Assembly: GCF_024519455.1 (NCBI RefSeq)
Contig: NZ_JALJRY010000031.1
Span: 40,992-104,991 of the forward strand
Source of the DNA: Streptomyces sp. STR69
Lineage (GTDB): Bacteria > Actinomycetota > Actinomycetes > Streptomycetales > Streptomycetaceae
Reading direction: 5' to 3'
Length of the DNA stretch: 64,000 bases
The notes under the pieces are model-generated. The model was not told where the DNA came from and ran no database searches. It was given only the letters and a program-made list of their open reading frames with translations. Both the position numbers and the translations under genes were made by a program. This document shows positions 25,726 to 34,204 of the stretch, one piece after another (within the stretch, counting starts at the first letter, position 1; every line of letters begins with the position of its first letter).

Positions 25726-26486
25726 TGACCATGGCCCGCGAACGACGTCTTGCAGAGATCTTCGTGGAGGTCGCCGACTCGCTCGTCGAGGACTTCGACG
25801 TCATCGACCTGCTGCACCGGCTCTCCGCACGCTGTGTCGAGCTGCTCGACGTGTCGGCGGCCGGGATCCTGCTCGTGGACGCGCACGGCGAACTGCAGAT
25901 CATCGCCGCTTCCGACGAACACACCCGCCTGCTGGAACTCTTCGCGCTCCAGCACGACCAGGGCCCCTGCGTCGAGTGCTACCGCACCGGGGCCCCGCGA
26001 ACCAACATCGACCTGACCGCGGCGGAGGCGACCGGCGCCTGGCCGCGCTTCGCCGAACAGGCCCGCGAGACCGGGTACGTGACCACGCACGCCATCCCGC
26101 TGCGGCTGCGCAACAGGGTCGTCGGTGCCCTCAACCTCTTCCAGACCACCCCGCACCGCCTCGGCGACGACGACATCGCGCTCGCCCAGGCCCTCGCCGA
26201 CGTGGCCACCATCGCGATCCTGCAGCAGCGCACCCTGGAGCAGTCCCATGTCGAGAACAGCCAGCTGGAGAACGCACTGACGAGCCGCATCCTGATCGAA
26301 CAGGTCAAGGGCTTCCTGGCCGAGCGCTGGAACACCTCCGTCGACGACGCCTTCGCCGCGTTCCGGACCTACGCCCGCGCCCGTCATCTGCGCCTCTCGG
26401 ACCTCGCCGCGCGGATCGTCTCCGGCGACTTCGACACCGGGGCCATTCCGGCCCCCGCGACGGCCCGGCCCGGCCACCTCGGCTGA
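25722..26486 (+). CDS. GAF and ANTAR domain protein, cassette B (second)
   Basis: The 254-residue protein (or 253 from ATG 25725) has a GAF domain with VSAAGILLVDAHGELQIIAA and DQGPCVECYRTG, and an ANTAR domain LIEQVKGFLAERWNTSVDDAF. It is the paralogue of the 21842-22558 product, with conserved domain lengths and order. It should act as an RNA-binding antiterminator responding to a GAF signal. Translational coupling to the preceding gene suggests fixed stoichiometry of the two ANTAR proteins. Confidence 0.9.
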   Translation: MMTMARERRLAEIFVEVADSLVEDFDVIDLLHRLSARCVELLDVSAAGILLVDAHGELQIIAASDEHTRLLELFALQHDQGPCVECYRTGAPRTNIDLTAAEATGAWPRFAEQARETGYVTTHAIPLRLRNRVVGALNLFQTTPHRLGDDDIALAQALADVATIAILQQRTLEQSHVENSQLENALTSRILIEQVKGFLAERWNTSVDDAFAAFRTYARARHLRLSDLAARIVSGDFDTGAIPAPATARPGHLG

Positions 26487-26514
26487 CCGGCGGCACCGTC
26501 CGGGTGCCGCCGGT
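26486..26514 (+). terminator. Terminator after cassette B
   Basis: A perfect 12-bp inverted repeat ACCGGCGGCACC/GGTGCCGCCGGT with a 5-base loop begins at the last base of the stop codon. The next 335 bases (26515-26849) hold no supported gene. Confidence 0.75.
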
Positions 26515-26849
26515 CCGGCCGCCCGCCGGGTCGCGGAGGTTCTCCGTCGCTGCTTCGCCTCCACCGAACAGCGCAGCCATCCCGCGGACGCCAAGGGAGG
26601 GACCCGCCTCCAGCCCACCCTGGACACCACCCACGCGCCAGAACCGGCACGATCCTGGCTGGAGACCAGCCGCTCCCCGGGCAAGGACGACCTCCGTCCG
26701 GGGACGGGCTCGCACGATGTCCGCGATCACCGACCGACCCGCCCTGCGCGCCGCGCCGTTCAGGGCGCCGAGCGCCGAGCACACGCCTCGCCCGCAAACC
26801 CGTGAGGCCCCGCCACCGGCCGGGCCGTGCGTGCCCGTGCCGGGCCGGA

Positions 26850-27248
26850 TCAGACGTGACCGCCCGTGGCGGCTGCCATGAGCGGTTCGGCCGCCTGCTC
26901 GGTCGTGTCCGGCGGCACGACCAGCAGATCCCAGCGCCCCCGGCCGGGCGAGAGCAGGACGATGGTGTGCGGGGTGGATTCCCCCTGGGTCCTGCGCAGC
27001 CGTACGACCTGGTTGGCGACGAGGATCTGGCCGGGCATGGTCGACCACGTCGCCCCGTTGACCGTGGCACTGGTGATGTGACCCCACTTGCGCGGCAACC
27101 CGGCCAGCAGTCCCGGGAGTTCGGCCGGCAGGTCGTACGAACGGGGCCACCACGCGCCGTCGATGGCCCGGGGCAGGTTCCCGTGGGGCGCCAGACGCAG
27201 GCGGAGGACAGGGTGGGAGGGAAGCGGGGGCTGCAGCACGGTCGTCAT
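26850..27248 (-). CDS. DUF5994 family protein (first copy)
   Basis: The 132-residue protein starts MTTVLQPPLPSHPVLRLRLA with an AGGAG SD. It contains the family blocks IDGAWWPRSYDLPAELPGLL, VNGATWSTMPGQILVANQVV and GRWDLLVVPPDT. The family is actinobacterial, about 130-180 residues, soluble, with no known function. It is paralogous to the gene at 28634-29161, and the two flank an acyl desaturase gene. The gene is 41 bases downstream of the desaturase on the same strand and probably co-transcribed. Confidence 0.85.
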   Translation of the reverse strand: MTTVLQPPLPSHPVLRLRLAPHGNLPRAIDGAWWPRSYDLPAELPGLLAGLPRKWGHITSATVNGATWSTMPGQILVANQVVRLRRTQGESTPHTIVLLSPGRGRWDLLVVPPDTTEQAAEPLMAAATGGHV

Positions 27249-27289
27249 GAGGCTCCTGCCAACTGCCGTACGCGGATGAGCGTTTGACG

Positions 27290-28294
27290 TCAGACGCGGC
27301 GGGCGGCGACCCGGTCGGGGGCCGGCCAGCGTACGTCGTGGACCCAGCCGGCGCGCTCCATGAGCCGGATGACGGCGGCCGACGGGTCGATCTGACCGCG
27401 GTCGACACCGTGCCGGGCGCTGGTGGGGTCGGCGTGGTGGAGGTTGTGCCAGCTCTCGCCGAAGGAGAGCAGGGCCAGCGGCCACAGGTTGGTGGCGCGG
27501 TCGTGGCGCCGGGTGCGGAAGGGGCGCTCACCGATCATGTGGCACAGCGAGTTGACGCTCCAGGTGACGTGGTGGAGCAGCGCGATACGCACAAGTCCCG
27601 CCCACAGCAGGCCGGTTACGCCATACAGCCAGCTGCCGCCGATCGCCCAGCCGAGCCCGAACGGCAGCGCGAGCGTGACCAGGCACAGCAGTGGGAAGGC
27701 GCGGGAGACGGCCCGGATGTCGGGGTCGGCGACGAGGTCGGGGGCGTAACGCTCCGCCGATGTCGCCTCGTTGCGGAACAGCCAGCCGACGTGGGCGTCC
27801 AGCAGTCCGTGCAACTGGCCGCGCAGATGGGTGCCGTAGCGGTAGGGCGAGTGCGGGTCGCCGGGCCGGTCGGTGAAGGCGTGATGGCGGCGGTGGGTGG
27901 CGACCCAGCCGATGACGTCGCCCTGGAAGCTCATCGACCCGGCCACCGCGAGCGCGATGCGCACGGGGCGGATCGCCCGGTACGAGCCGTGGGTGAGCCC
28001 GCGGTGGAAGCCGACGGTGACGCCGAGGCCGGTGATCGTGTAGAGGACGGCCGCGAGCACGATGTCGACGGGGTGGACAAGCCGTCCCCACAGCAGCCAG
28101 CCCGCCAGGCCGAGGGCGACGAACGGCAGGATGACGATCATCGCCGTGACGGCGACGTATATCCGCTGGGCGGTGTCCCGCGCGGGCGCCGGGCCCTCGT
28201 CGTTCGGGAAGGGGGAGGTGCCGTCGTAGGACGGGGGCGGCGGGTCGGTGCCCGTCGGAATCCCCGTCGTGGACGGGGTGGAGAGGATGGACAT
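27290..28294 (-). CDS. Membrane fatty acid (acyl-CoA) desaturase
   Basis: The 334-residue protein starts MSILSTPSTTGIPTGTD with GGAG about 7 bases upstream. It has the three histidine boxes of membrane desaturases, HRGLTH, HRRHH and SWHNLHH, between four or more membrane helices. It should introduce a double bond (delta-9 type) into acyl chains using a di-iron centre and oxygen, altering membrane fluidity. It is adjacent to two DUF5994 genes. Confidence 0.92.
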   Translation of the reverse strand: MSILSTPSTTGIPTGTDPPPPSYDGTSPFPNDEGPAPARDTAQRIYVAVTAMIVILPFVALGLAGWLLWGRLVHPVDIVLAAVLYTITGLGVTVGFHRGLTHGSYRAIRPVRIALAVAGSMSFQGDVIGWVATHRRHHAFTDRPGDPHSPYRYGTHLRGQLHGLLDAHVGWLFRNEATSAERYAPDLVADPDIRAVSRAFPLLCLVTLALPFGLGWAIGGSWLYGVTGLLWAGLVRIALLHHVTWSVNSLCHMIGERPFRTRRHDRATNLWPLALLSFGESWHNLHHADPTSARHGVDRGQIDPSAAVIRLMERAGWVHDVRWPAPDRVAARRV

Positions 28295-28633
28295 GGCGGG
28301 ACTCCTCGGCCTCGCTGCGGATGGCGCGGCCGGGGTCACGGGCTGCCCCTGGGAAGGGAAACGCGAGGACAGGACGCCGGACCGGACGCCGGCACGTCAA
28401 GAGCCCTCGGTGAATCCAAGGTACTCCCGCATGCTCCGGAAAGGGCCGGTCCGGAGCGTACGGCCACCCCGGGCGGCCACCACTGCGCACTGTCACATCC
28501 GCGCTGTCACAGAGCGCGGAGTACGGTGAACAGCACCGAGGGCACTTCGCACACCGGCTTCCACGCCGGGTCGTCCTCGGCGAGGGACGAAACCCGTGCC
28601 GCCGCAGAGGTGGCCCGGAGACGGGTCCGCATC
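28295..28633. other. Divergent intergenic region, desaturase/DUF5994
   Basis: This region separates the leftward desaturase gene and the rightward DUF5994 gene and should carry both promoters. No clear operator or hairpin is seen. An upstream GTG at 28526 with GGAG nearby could extend the DUF5994 protein to 211 residues. Confidence 0.4.
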
Positions 28634-29161
28634 ATGCCGGCGACCTCATACCCCACCCTGCCGCGTCCCGAGCCCGTCGCAGTCCCGGCGACCCGTCTCG
28701 CGCTGAAGAGCGACGGCGCCGTCCATGGCCTCCTGGACGGTGCCTGGTGGCCCCGCTCCCGGGACCTGCTGAGCGAACTGCCCGCGCTGACCGCCGTGTT
28801 GGACCCTTTGTGGGGCCGTATCACCCGCGTCGCCGTCAACCCGATGTACTGGCCGACCATCCCCCGCAAGGTTCCCGTGGCCGGCCACATCGTCAAGGTG
28901 GGCTGGTTCACCGCGGAGATCGACCCGCACAAGCTGCTGCTGCTCTCCTACGGCATCGGACGCTGGGATCTGCTGATCATCCCGCCGGAGACCGGGGCCG
29001 AGTCGGCGGCCCGGCTGATGGCTGCCGCGTCCGACCACGACGGCCTGCCGCTGACCGCGAGCGCGCTCATCGCCGCGGACGAGGACCGGTACGGCGTCGC
29101 CGCGACCGAGGCGCCGCTGGATCCGGACAAGGTGTGGGAGGCCCGAGTCAAGATTCCATAA
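28634..29161 (+). CDS. DUF5994 family protein (second copy)
   Basis: The 175-residue product starts MPATSYPTLPRPEPVAVPAT, a start chosen because the family homology begins about 20 residues later, as in the other copy. Conserved blocks are LLDGAWWPRSRDLLSELPAL, VNPMYWPTIPRKVPVAGH and GRWDLLIIPPET. The stop codon lies within a Zur-like box, so its 3' end abuts the zinc locus. Function is unknown. Confidence 0.8.
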   Translation: MPATSYPTLPRPEPVAVPATRLALKSDGAVHGLLDGAWWPRSRDLLSELPALTAVLDPLWGRITRVAVNPMYWPTIPRKVPVAGHIVKVGWFTAEIDPHKLLLLSYGIGRWDLLIIPPETGAESAARLMAAASDHDGLPLTASALIAADEDRYGVAATEAPLDPDKVWEARVKIP

Positions 29162-29170
29162 TGATTTTCA
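29156..29170 (+). promoter_or_regulatory. Zur-like box 1
   Basis: CCATAATGATTTTCA fits the AT-rich inverted-repeat Zur box (TGAAAATNATTTTCA type) in otherwise GC-rich DNA. It overlaps the end of the DUF5994 gene and is 40 bases from box 2, about four helical turns. Confidence 0.6.
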
Positions 29171-29195
29171 TTAGGGATAACCGGCTCTGTAGTAG

Positions 29196-29210
29196 TGACA
29201 ATCATTTCCA
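29196..29210 (+). promoter_or_regulatory. Zur-like box 2
   Basis: TGACAATCATTTCCA matches the actinobacterial Zur consensus at most positions and lies about 80 bases upstream of the zinc-binding lipoprotein gene. Confidence 0.7.
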
Positions 29211-29287
29211 TCTACGGTCTGAGGTGAACCCGCTTCACAGGCCCCTGCCCGCCTGTGTGGCCCCCACCCCGTCAAGGAGACCGTGTC

Positions 29288-30280
29288 GTGCGCACTGCCG
29301 GCATCCCGATATCCCGTTCCGCATCCCGCTCCACCCGCCTGATCGCCGGCGGACTGCTCACCGGCGTCGTGCTGGCTGTGACCAGCGGCTGCTCCACCGC
29401 CTCTTCCTCCGACGCCTCCGATACCTCCGAGACCGCCGCCGCCGGGTCGACGACGGTCGGCAAGACCATCAAAGTCGTAGCCGCGGAGAACTTCTGGGGC
29501 AGCATCGCCTCCCAACTCGGCGGCACCCACGCGCAGGTCAAGAGCATCATCGACAACCCGAACGCCGACCCGCACGACTACGAGCCGACCGCGGCCGACG
29601 GCCGGCTCGTGGCCGGGGCCCAGTACACGATCGTCAACGGCATCGGCTACGACGCCTGGGCGGACAAGCTGCTGTCCGCCAACCCCGAGAGCGGCCGTAC
29701 CGATCTGAAGGTCGGTGACCTGGTCGGCATCAAGCCGGGCGGCAACCCGCACCGCTGGTACTCGCCGGACAACGTCCACCAGGTCATCGAGAAGATCACC
29801 GCCGACTACAAGAAGATGGACCCGGCCGACGCCGCCTACTTCGACGCGCGGAAGACGACCTTCGAGGCGACGACCCTCGCGCCGTACAACAAGCTGATCG
29901 CCGACATCAAGGCCAAGTACGCCAACACCCCCGTCGGCGCCTCGGAGTCCATCGTGACCCCGCTCGCCGAAGGCCTCGGGCTGAAGATGCTGACGCCCGA
30001 GTCGTTCCTGGACGCCATCAGTGAGGGCACCGACCCGACGGCCAAGGACAAGCAGACGATCGACCGGCAGATCAGCGAGAAGCTGATCAAGGTGTACGTG
30101 TACAACAGCCAGAACGCCACCCCCGATGTGCAGGCCCAGGTCAAGGCCGCCGAGGCGAAGGGCATTCCGGTCGCGACCGTGACCGAGACCCTCACCCCGG
30201 CCGGAGCCTCCTTCCAGGCGTGGCAGGTACGGCAGTTGGAGGGCATCGAGAAGGCCCTCGGGCAGGCGACGGGCCGGTGA
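29288..30280 (+). CDS. Zinc/manganese ABC transporter substrate-binding lipoprotein
   Basis: The 330-residue protein starts at GTG 29288 with AAGGAG 7 bases upstream. It has a signal peptide with lipobox AVTSGC, a Ser/Thr-rich linker, and a cluster A-I (ZnuA/TroA) binding domain. Likely metal ligands are in NADPHDYEPT, NPHRWYSP, VTPLAEGLGLKML and the C-terminal TETLTP region. It captures Zn(II) outside the membrane for the ABC importer encoded by the next three genes. Two Zur-like boxes precede it, so it should be induced when zinc is scarce. Confidence 0.9.
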   Translation: MRTAGIPISRSASRSTRLIAGGLLTGVVLAVTSGCSTASSSDASDTSETAAAGSTTVGKTIKVVAAENFWGSIASQLGGTHAQVKSIIDNPNADPHDYEPTAADGRLVAGAQYTIVNGIGYDAWADKLLSANPESGRTDLKVGDLVGIKPGGNPHRWYSPDNVHQVIEKITADYKKMDPADAAYFDARKTTFEATTLAPYNKLIADIKAKYANTPVGASESIVTPLAEGLGLKMLTPESFLDAISEGTDPTAKDKQTIDRQISEKLIKVYVYNSQNATPDVQAQVKAAEAKGIPVATVTETLTPAGASFQAWQVRQLEGIEKALGQATGR

Positions 30281-31197
30281 GTACCGTGAATCCGGCCACC
30301 TCCCGGCCGGGCGGCACGGCACGGCACCGAGTCCCCCCGCAACCGGCGGCCACCGAACAGCCTTCTCCCGTCGTGTCGTTGCGCGGTGCGGGAGCGCGGG
30401 TCGGCGGCCGGACACTGTGGTCAGGGGTCGATCTGGAGGTCGGCGCCGGGGAGTTCGTGGCCGTCCTCGGTCCCAACGGGGTCGGCAAGTCGACCCTGGT
30501 CAAGATGCTGCTCGGCATCCTGCCGCCGGCCGCCGGTGAGGTCCGCGTACTGGGCGGGGCACCCGGCCGGGCGGGCCACCGCATCGGCTATCTGCCCCAG
30601 CGCCGCAGCTTCGACGCGAGCCTGCGCATCCGTGGCACCGACATCGTGCGGCTGGGCCTCGACGGCGACCGCTGGGGCGTACCGCTGCCGTTGCCCGGCC
30701 GGTTCAGTGCCCGGCGCCGGGCGGCCCGGGACCGTATCGCCGAAGTCGTCGAGCTGGTCGGGGCGAGCGCGTACGCGCACCGGCCGATCGGCGAGTGCTC
30801 CGGCGGTGAGCAGCAACGGCTGCTGATCGCCCAGGCACTCGTCCGCGATCCCGAACTGCTGCTGCTGGACGAGCCGTTGGACAGTCTCGACCTGTCCCAT
30901 CAGGGCGCGGTCGCCGCACTGATCGGGCGGATCTGCCGGGAGGCGGGCGTCGGTGTCGTCATGGTCGCGCACGACGTCAACCCGATCCTGCCGTGGCTGG
31001 ACCGGGTGGTGTACATCGCCGAGGGCGGTGCGGTCGCGGGCCGACCGCAGGAGGTGATCACCACCGGGACGCTCACGCGGCTGTACGGCGTGCCGGTGGA
31101 GGTCCTGCGCACCAGCGACGGGCGACTGGTGGTCGTCGGCCAGCCCGAGGCGCCCGCCCGCCACACCGACCGGCACACCACAGGAGACAGTCTGTGA
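30277..31197 (+). CDS. Zinc ABC transporter ATP-binding protein
   Basis: The 306-residue protein starts at GTG 30277, overlapping the previous stop by 4 bases. Walker A is GPNGVGKST, the signature is CSGGEQQR, and Walker B is LLLLDEPLDSLD followed by the H-loop MVAHDVN. An extra Pro/Ala-rich N-terminal stretch of about 30 residues precedes the domain. It energises the two ABC-3 permeases encoded next. Confidence 0.92.
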   Translation: MSTVNPATSRPGGTARHRVPPQPAATEQPSPVVSLRGAGARVGGRTLWSGVDLEVGAGEFVAVLGPNGVGKSTLVKMLLGILPPAAGEVRVLGGAPGRAGHRIGYLPQRRSFDASLRIRGTDIVRLGLDGDRWGVPLPLPGRFSARRRAARDRIAEVVELVGASAYAHRPIGECSGGEQQRLLIAQALVRDPELLLLDEPLDSLDLSHQGAVAALIGRICREAGVGVVMVAHDVNPILPWLDRVVYIAEGGAVAGRPQEVITTGTLTRLYGVPVEVLRTSDGRLVVVGQPEAPARHTDRHTTGDSL

Positions 31198-32105
31198 ACT
31201 GGGCTGACGCGAGCGCCGGTTGGTCGTGGAATCCGGTGGCCGACCTCCAGCAGATCTGGGCGTTCCCGTTCATGGTCAACGCCTTCCGGGCGGGCACGGT
31301 CGTCGCCGTACTGGCCGCCGTGATGGGCTGGTTCATGGTGCTGCGCCGGCAGAGCTTCGCCGGACACACCCTGGCCGTGGTCAGCTTTCCCGGCGCGGCC
31401 TGCGCGACCCTGCTGGGCATCGGCGCGGGCTTCGGCTACTTCGCGTTCTGTGTCGGCGGCGCCCTGGTGATCGCCGCCATCCCCCGCGCCGGACAGGGCG
31501 GCGGCGGCCAGGAGTCGGCGCTGACCGGCACCGTCCAGGCGTTCCTGCTGGCCTGCGGATTCCTCTTCGTCGCCCTCTACAAAGGGTTCCTCGGCGGGGT
31601 CAACTCCCTGTTGTTCGGCAGCTTCCTGGGCATCACCACCGTCCAGGTGACCGTGCTGACGGTCGTGGCGGCGCTCGCAATCGGCGCGCTGGCGGTCATC
31701 GGGCGACCGCTGCTGTTCGCCTCCGTCGACGAGAACGTCGCCGCCGGACGCGGGGTGCCGGTCCGCGCCCTGTCCGTGGTCTTCCTCGTCCTGCTCGGAG
31801 CGGCGACCGCGGAGGCGAGTCAGATCACCGGCACGCTGCTGGTGTTCGCCCTGTTGGTCATGCCCGCGGCAGCCGCGCAACAGCTCACGGCCCGGCCCGC
31901 GTTGAGCCTGGCGCTCGCCGTGGTGATCGCGATTGCGGTGACCTGGACCGGGCTGATCGCCGCCTACTACTCGCCGTACCCGATCGGTTTCTACGTGACG
32001 ACCTTCGCCTTCGCCGGCTACGTCCTGGCCCGCACGGGCCGCACCCTCACCACGGCCGTCGGCAGGCGGCGGATGGTGGGAGCGGGAGCGGGTGCCGTCG
32101 TATGA
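31194..32105 (+). CDS. ABC-3 family zinc permease (first)
   Basis: The 303-residue integral membrane protein starts at GTG 31194 (4-base overlap with the ATPase gene). It has 8-9 membrane helices, an early VLRRQSFAGHTLAVVSFPGA block and LLFASVDENVAAGRGVPVR, typical of ZnuB/MntB-type permeases. With the next gene it probably forms a heterodimeric channel, since only one ATPase is encoded. Confidence 0.9.
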   Translation: MNWADASAGWSWNPVADLQQIWAFPFMVNAFRAGTVVAVLAAVMGWFMVLRRQSFAGHTLAVVSFPGAACATLLGIGAGFGYFAFCVGGALVIAAIPRAGQGGGGQESALTGTVQAFLLACGFLFVALYKGFLGGVNSLLFGSFLGITTVQVTVLTVVAALAIGALAVIGRPLLFASVDENVAAGRGVPVRALSVVFLVLLGAATAEASQITGTLLVFALLVMPAAAAQQLTARPALSLALAVVIAIAVTWTGLIAAYYSPYPIGFYVTTFAFAGYVLARTGRTLTTAVGRRRMVGAGAGAVV

Positions 32106-32941
32106 GCGCCTTCACGCACCCGTATTTCGTGCACGCCCTGTTGGCCGGTACGGCGATCGCGCTGGCGGCCGGTCTCGTGGGGTACTTCCTGGTGCTGCGC
32201 GCCCAGGTGTTCACCGGCGACGCGCTCAGTCATGTCGCGTTCACCGGGGCGCTCGCGGCCCTCGCGCTCGGCTACGACCTGCGGTTGGGGCTGTTCGCGG
32301 CGACCGTGGTGTTCGCCGTGGTGCTCGGCGCGCTGGGCCGCCGCAGCCGCGCCGACGACATCGTCATCGGCAGCCTCTTCTCCTGGATCCTGGGCCTGGG
32401 GGTCTTCTTCCTCACCCTCTACACCACGTCCCGCAACACCGGGAACGGCACCGCCGGCGTCAACGTCCTCTTCGGATCGATCTTCGGCCTCTCCACCGGG
32501 CAGGCGCGGGTGGCGGCCGTCGTCGCGGGCGTCATCTGCCTCGCCGTGCTCGCGGTCGCCCGCCCGCTGCTGTTCGCCTCCGTCGACGAGGCGGTGGCCA
32601 CGGCCCGCCGGGTGCCGGTACGACTCCTCGGCCTCGCCTTCCTGGTCCTGGTCGGCGCGTGCGCGGCCGAGGCCACCCAGGCGGTCGGCTCGCTGCTCCT
32701 GCTGGGCCTGCTCGCCGCCCCCGCGGGCGCGGCCCAGCGGCTGACCGACCGGCCGTATAACGCGCTGGCCCTGTCCGCGGGACTGGCGGTGGCGGAGATG
32801 TGGGCGGGCCTCGCCCTGAGCTACTACGTCCCCCAACTGCCGCCCAGCTTCGCCATCATGGCCGTCGCCACGGCCTTCTACGCGGCAGCAGTCGTCTTCG
32901 TACGGCGGCCCCGGACCCGCGCCGGCCTCGTGGCGGTGTGA
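32102..32941 (+). CDS. ABC-3 family zinc permease (second)
   Basis: The 279-residue protein starts at ATG 32102, again in a 4-base overlap (ATGA). VLRAQVFTGDALSHVAFTGA and LLFASVDEAVATARRVPVR parallel the blocks in the preceding permease, so the two arose by duplication. It has 8-9 membrane helices. The chain of overlaps across four genes shows tight translational coupling. Confidence 0.9.
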   Translation: MSAFTHPYFVHALLAGTAIALAAGLVGYFLVLRAQVFTGDALSHVAFTGALAALALGYDLRLGLFAATVVFAVVLGALGRRSRADDIVIGSLFSWILGLGVFFLTLYTTSRNTGNGTAGVNVLFGSIFGLSTGQARVAAVVAGVICLAVLAVARPLLFASVDEAVATARRVPVRLLGLAFLVLVGACAAEATQAVGSLLLLGLLAAPAGAAQRLTDRPYNALALSAGLAVAEMWAGLALSYYVPQLPPSFAIMAVATAFYAAAVVFVRRPRTRAGLVAV

Positions 32942-33366
32942 TGGGCGGGCCGGCCGACGACCTGGACCTCATCGGACGCCGTACCGCCCAACGCGCCGGT
33001 GTCGTAAGGGCGTTGATCGACCACGGCGGCTTCGTCAGCGCCCGCGCCCTGCACGGCATCCTGCGGTCTCACGGTGCGCGGGTGGGCCTCAACACCGTCT
33101 ACCGCACCCTGGCCGCGCTGGTGGGCGCCGGCCGCGCCGACGTCGTACGCGACCGGGGTGGTGAACGCCTCTTCCGGCACCGGCCGTTCCCCGGGCATCA
33201 GCACTATCTGCTGTGCCGTGTCTGCGGGTTGAGCACCCCGGTCGACTCGGAGGCGGTCGAGAGCTGGGCCGAGGGGGTGGCCGAGACCTCCGGTTTCGCG
33301 GAGGTCGAGCACACCGTCGAACTCACCGGGCTCTGTCCACGATGCCGCTCCAACCCCATTTATTAA
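32941..33366 (+). CDS. Fur-family metalloregulator (probable Zur)
   Basis: The 141-residue protein starts at ATG 32941, overlapping the permease stop by one base (TGATG). The winged helix includes LNTVYRTLAALVGAGRADVV. The metal-binding region has GHQHYLLCRVCG, with the second structural cysteine pair in LCPRCRSN. Its place at the end of a zinc importer operon and the three Zur-like boxes nearby point to Zur rather than Fur or PerR. Confidence 0.88.
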   Translation: MGGPADDLDLIGRRTAQRAGVVRALIDHGGFVSARALHGILRSHGARVGLNTVYRTLAALVGAGRADVVRDRGGERLFRHRPFPGHQHYLLCRVCGLSTPVDSEAVESWAEGVAETSGFAEVEHTVELTGLCPRCRSNPIY

Positions 33367-33381
33367 TGACATTCATTTTCA
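33367..33381 (+). promoter_or_regulatory. Zur-like box 3
   Basis: TGACATTCATTTTCA lies directly after the regulator stop codon and 38 bases before the L32 gene start. This gives the ribosomal protein gene its own zinc-controlled promoter. Confidence 0.7.
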
Positions 33382-33419
33382 TGTAGTGTCTCCCGTGACT
33401 ACCGAGCAGGAGGATTCCC

Positions 33420-33590
33420 ATGGCCGTCCCCAAGCGGAAGATGTCCCGCAGCAACACCCGCCACCGCCGCGCCCAGTGGAAGGCGACCACCCCGACACTC
33501 GTCCCGATCACCATCGACGGCGTCCCGTACCTGGTGCCCCAACGACTGGCCAAGGCGTACGAACGCGGGCTGCTGCGTCCCGAGGGCTGA
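33420..33590 (+). CDS. rpmF: 50S ribosomal protein L32, cysteine-free (C-minus) paralogue
   Basis: This 56-residue protein begins MAVPKRKMSRSNTRHRRAQW, the standard L32 N-terminus, with AGGAGG upstream. The C-terminal half (TPTLVPITIDGVPYLVPQRL) has no cysteine, whereas zinc-binding L32 has two CxxC pairs. C-minus ribosomal proteins replace their zinc-binding counterparts when zinc is short, releasing zinc. The adjacent Zur-like box supports this role. It lies 7 bases before the COG0523 relic. Confidence 0.9.
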   Translation: MAVPKRKMSRSNTRHRRAQWKATTPTLVPITIDGVPYLVPQRLAKAYERGLLRPEG

Positions 33591-33596
33591 CCGTTC

Positions 33597-34142
33597 ATGT
33601 CCTACGGCTCTCACGACCGACTGCCCGTCACCGTCCGCTCCGGATTCCTCGGCGCGGGCAGGACCACCCTCCTCAACCACATCCTGGGCAACCGCGAGGG
33701 CCTGCGCGTCGCGGTCGTCGTCAACGACATGAGCGAGGTCAACATCGACGCCGCCCTGGTGCGCGGCGGCGAGGCGGCCCTGTCCCGCACCGAAGAACGC
33801 CTGGTCGAGATGACCAACGGCTGCATCTGCTGCACCTTGCGCGACGACCTGCTGGAGGAGATCGACCGGCCGGCCCGCGAGGGCCGCTTCGACTACCTCC
33901 TCATCGAGTCGTCACCATGGTCACGGTCGTCGACGCCGCGGGCTCCCTGCCCGAAATGACCGGCTGCGCGTGACCCTCACCCGTCTCAATCCGGCCGCAC
34001 GCGTCGTCCCGGCCGTCCACGGCCGGGTGAGGACCACCGACGTACTGGGCACCGGACTCTTCGACCTGGAGCGCGCCCAACAGGCCCCCGGCCGGGTCCG
34101 GGAGCTCAACGGCGACCCCGTCGCCGAGACGGAGGAGTACGT
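33597..34142 (+). pseudogene. COG0523/CobW-type GTPase metallochaperone, decayed
   Basis: The first 107 residues are intact COG0523: SGFLGAGRTTLLNHILGNRE, VNDMSEVNIDAALVRGG, and the CxCC motif TNGCICCTLRDDL. Two features show decay. The invariant Walker A lysine (GAGKTT) is arginine (GAGRTT). After FDYLLIES the frame breaks, and short pieces continue in other frames: TMVTVVDAAGSLPEMTG, then LTRLNPAARVVPAVHGRVRT, GTGLFDLERAQQAPGRVREL and ETEEY, where it stops. Intact members are about 380-400 residues and supply zinc to enzymes under zinc starvation. Confidence 0.8.
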
Positions 34143-34204
34143 GCGACCACTAATGCCCCGAACTGCAGGATCGCGTCGGGGTGCTTCGTCGTCTTCGGCC
34201 GCGG

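Noticed and set aside
24048..26684. Long minus-strand frame opposite cassette B
   Set aside because: It is a shadow of three well-supported GAF/ANTAR/STAS genes and has no recognisable domain.
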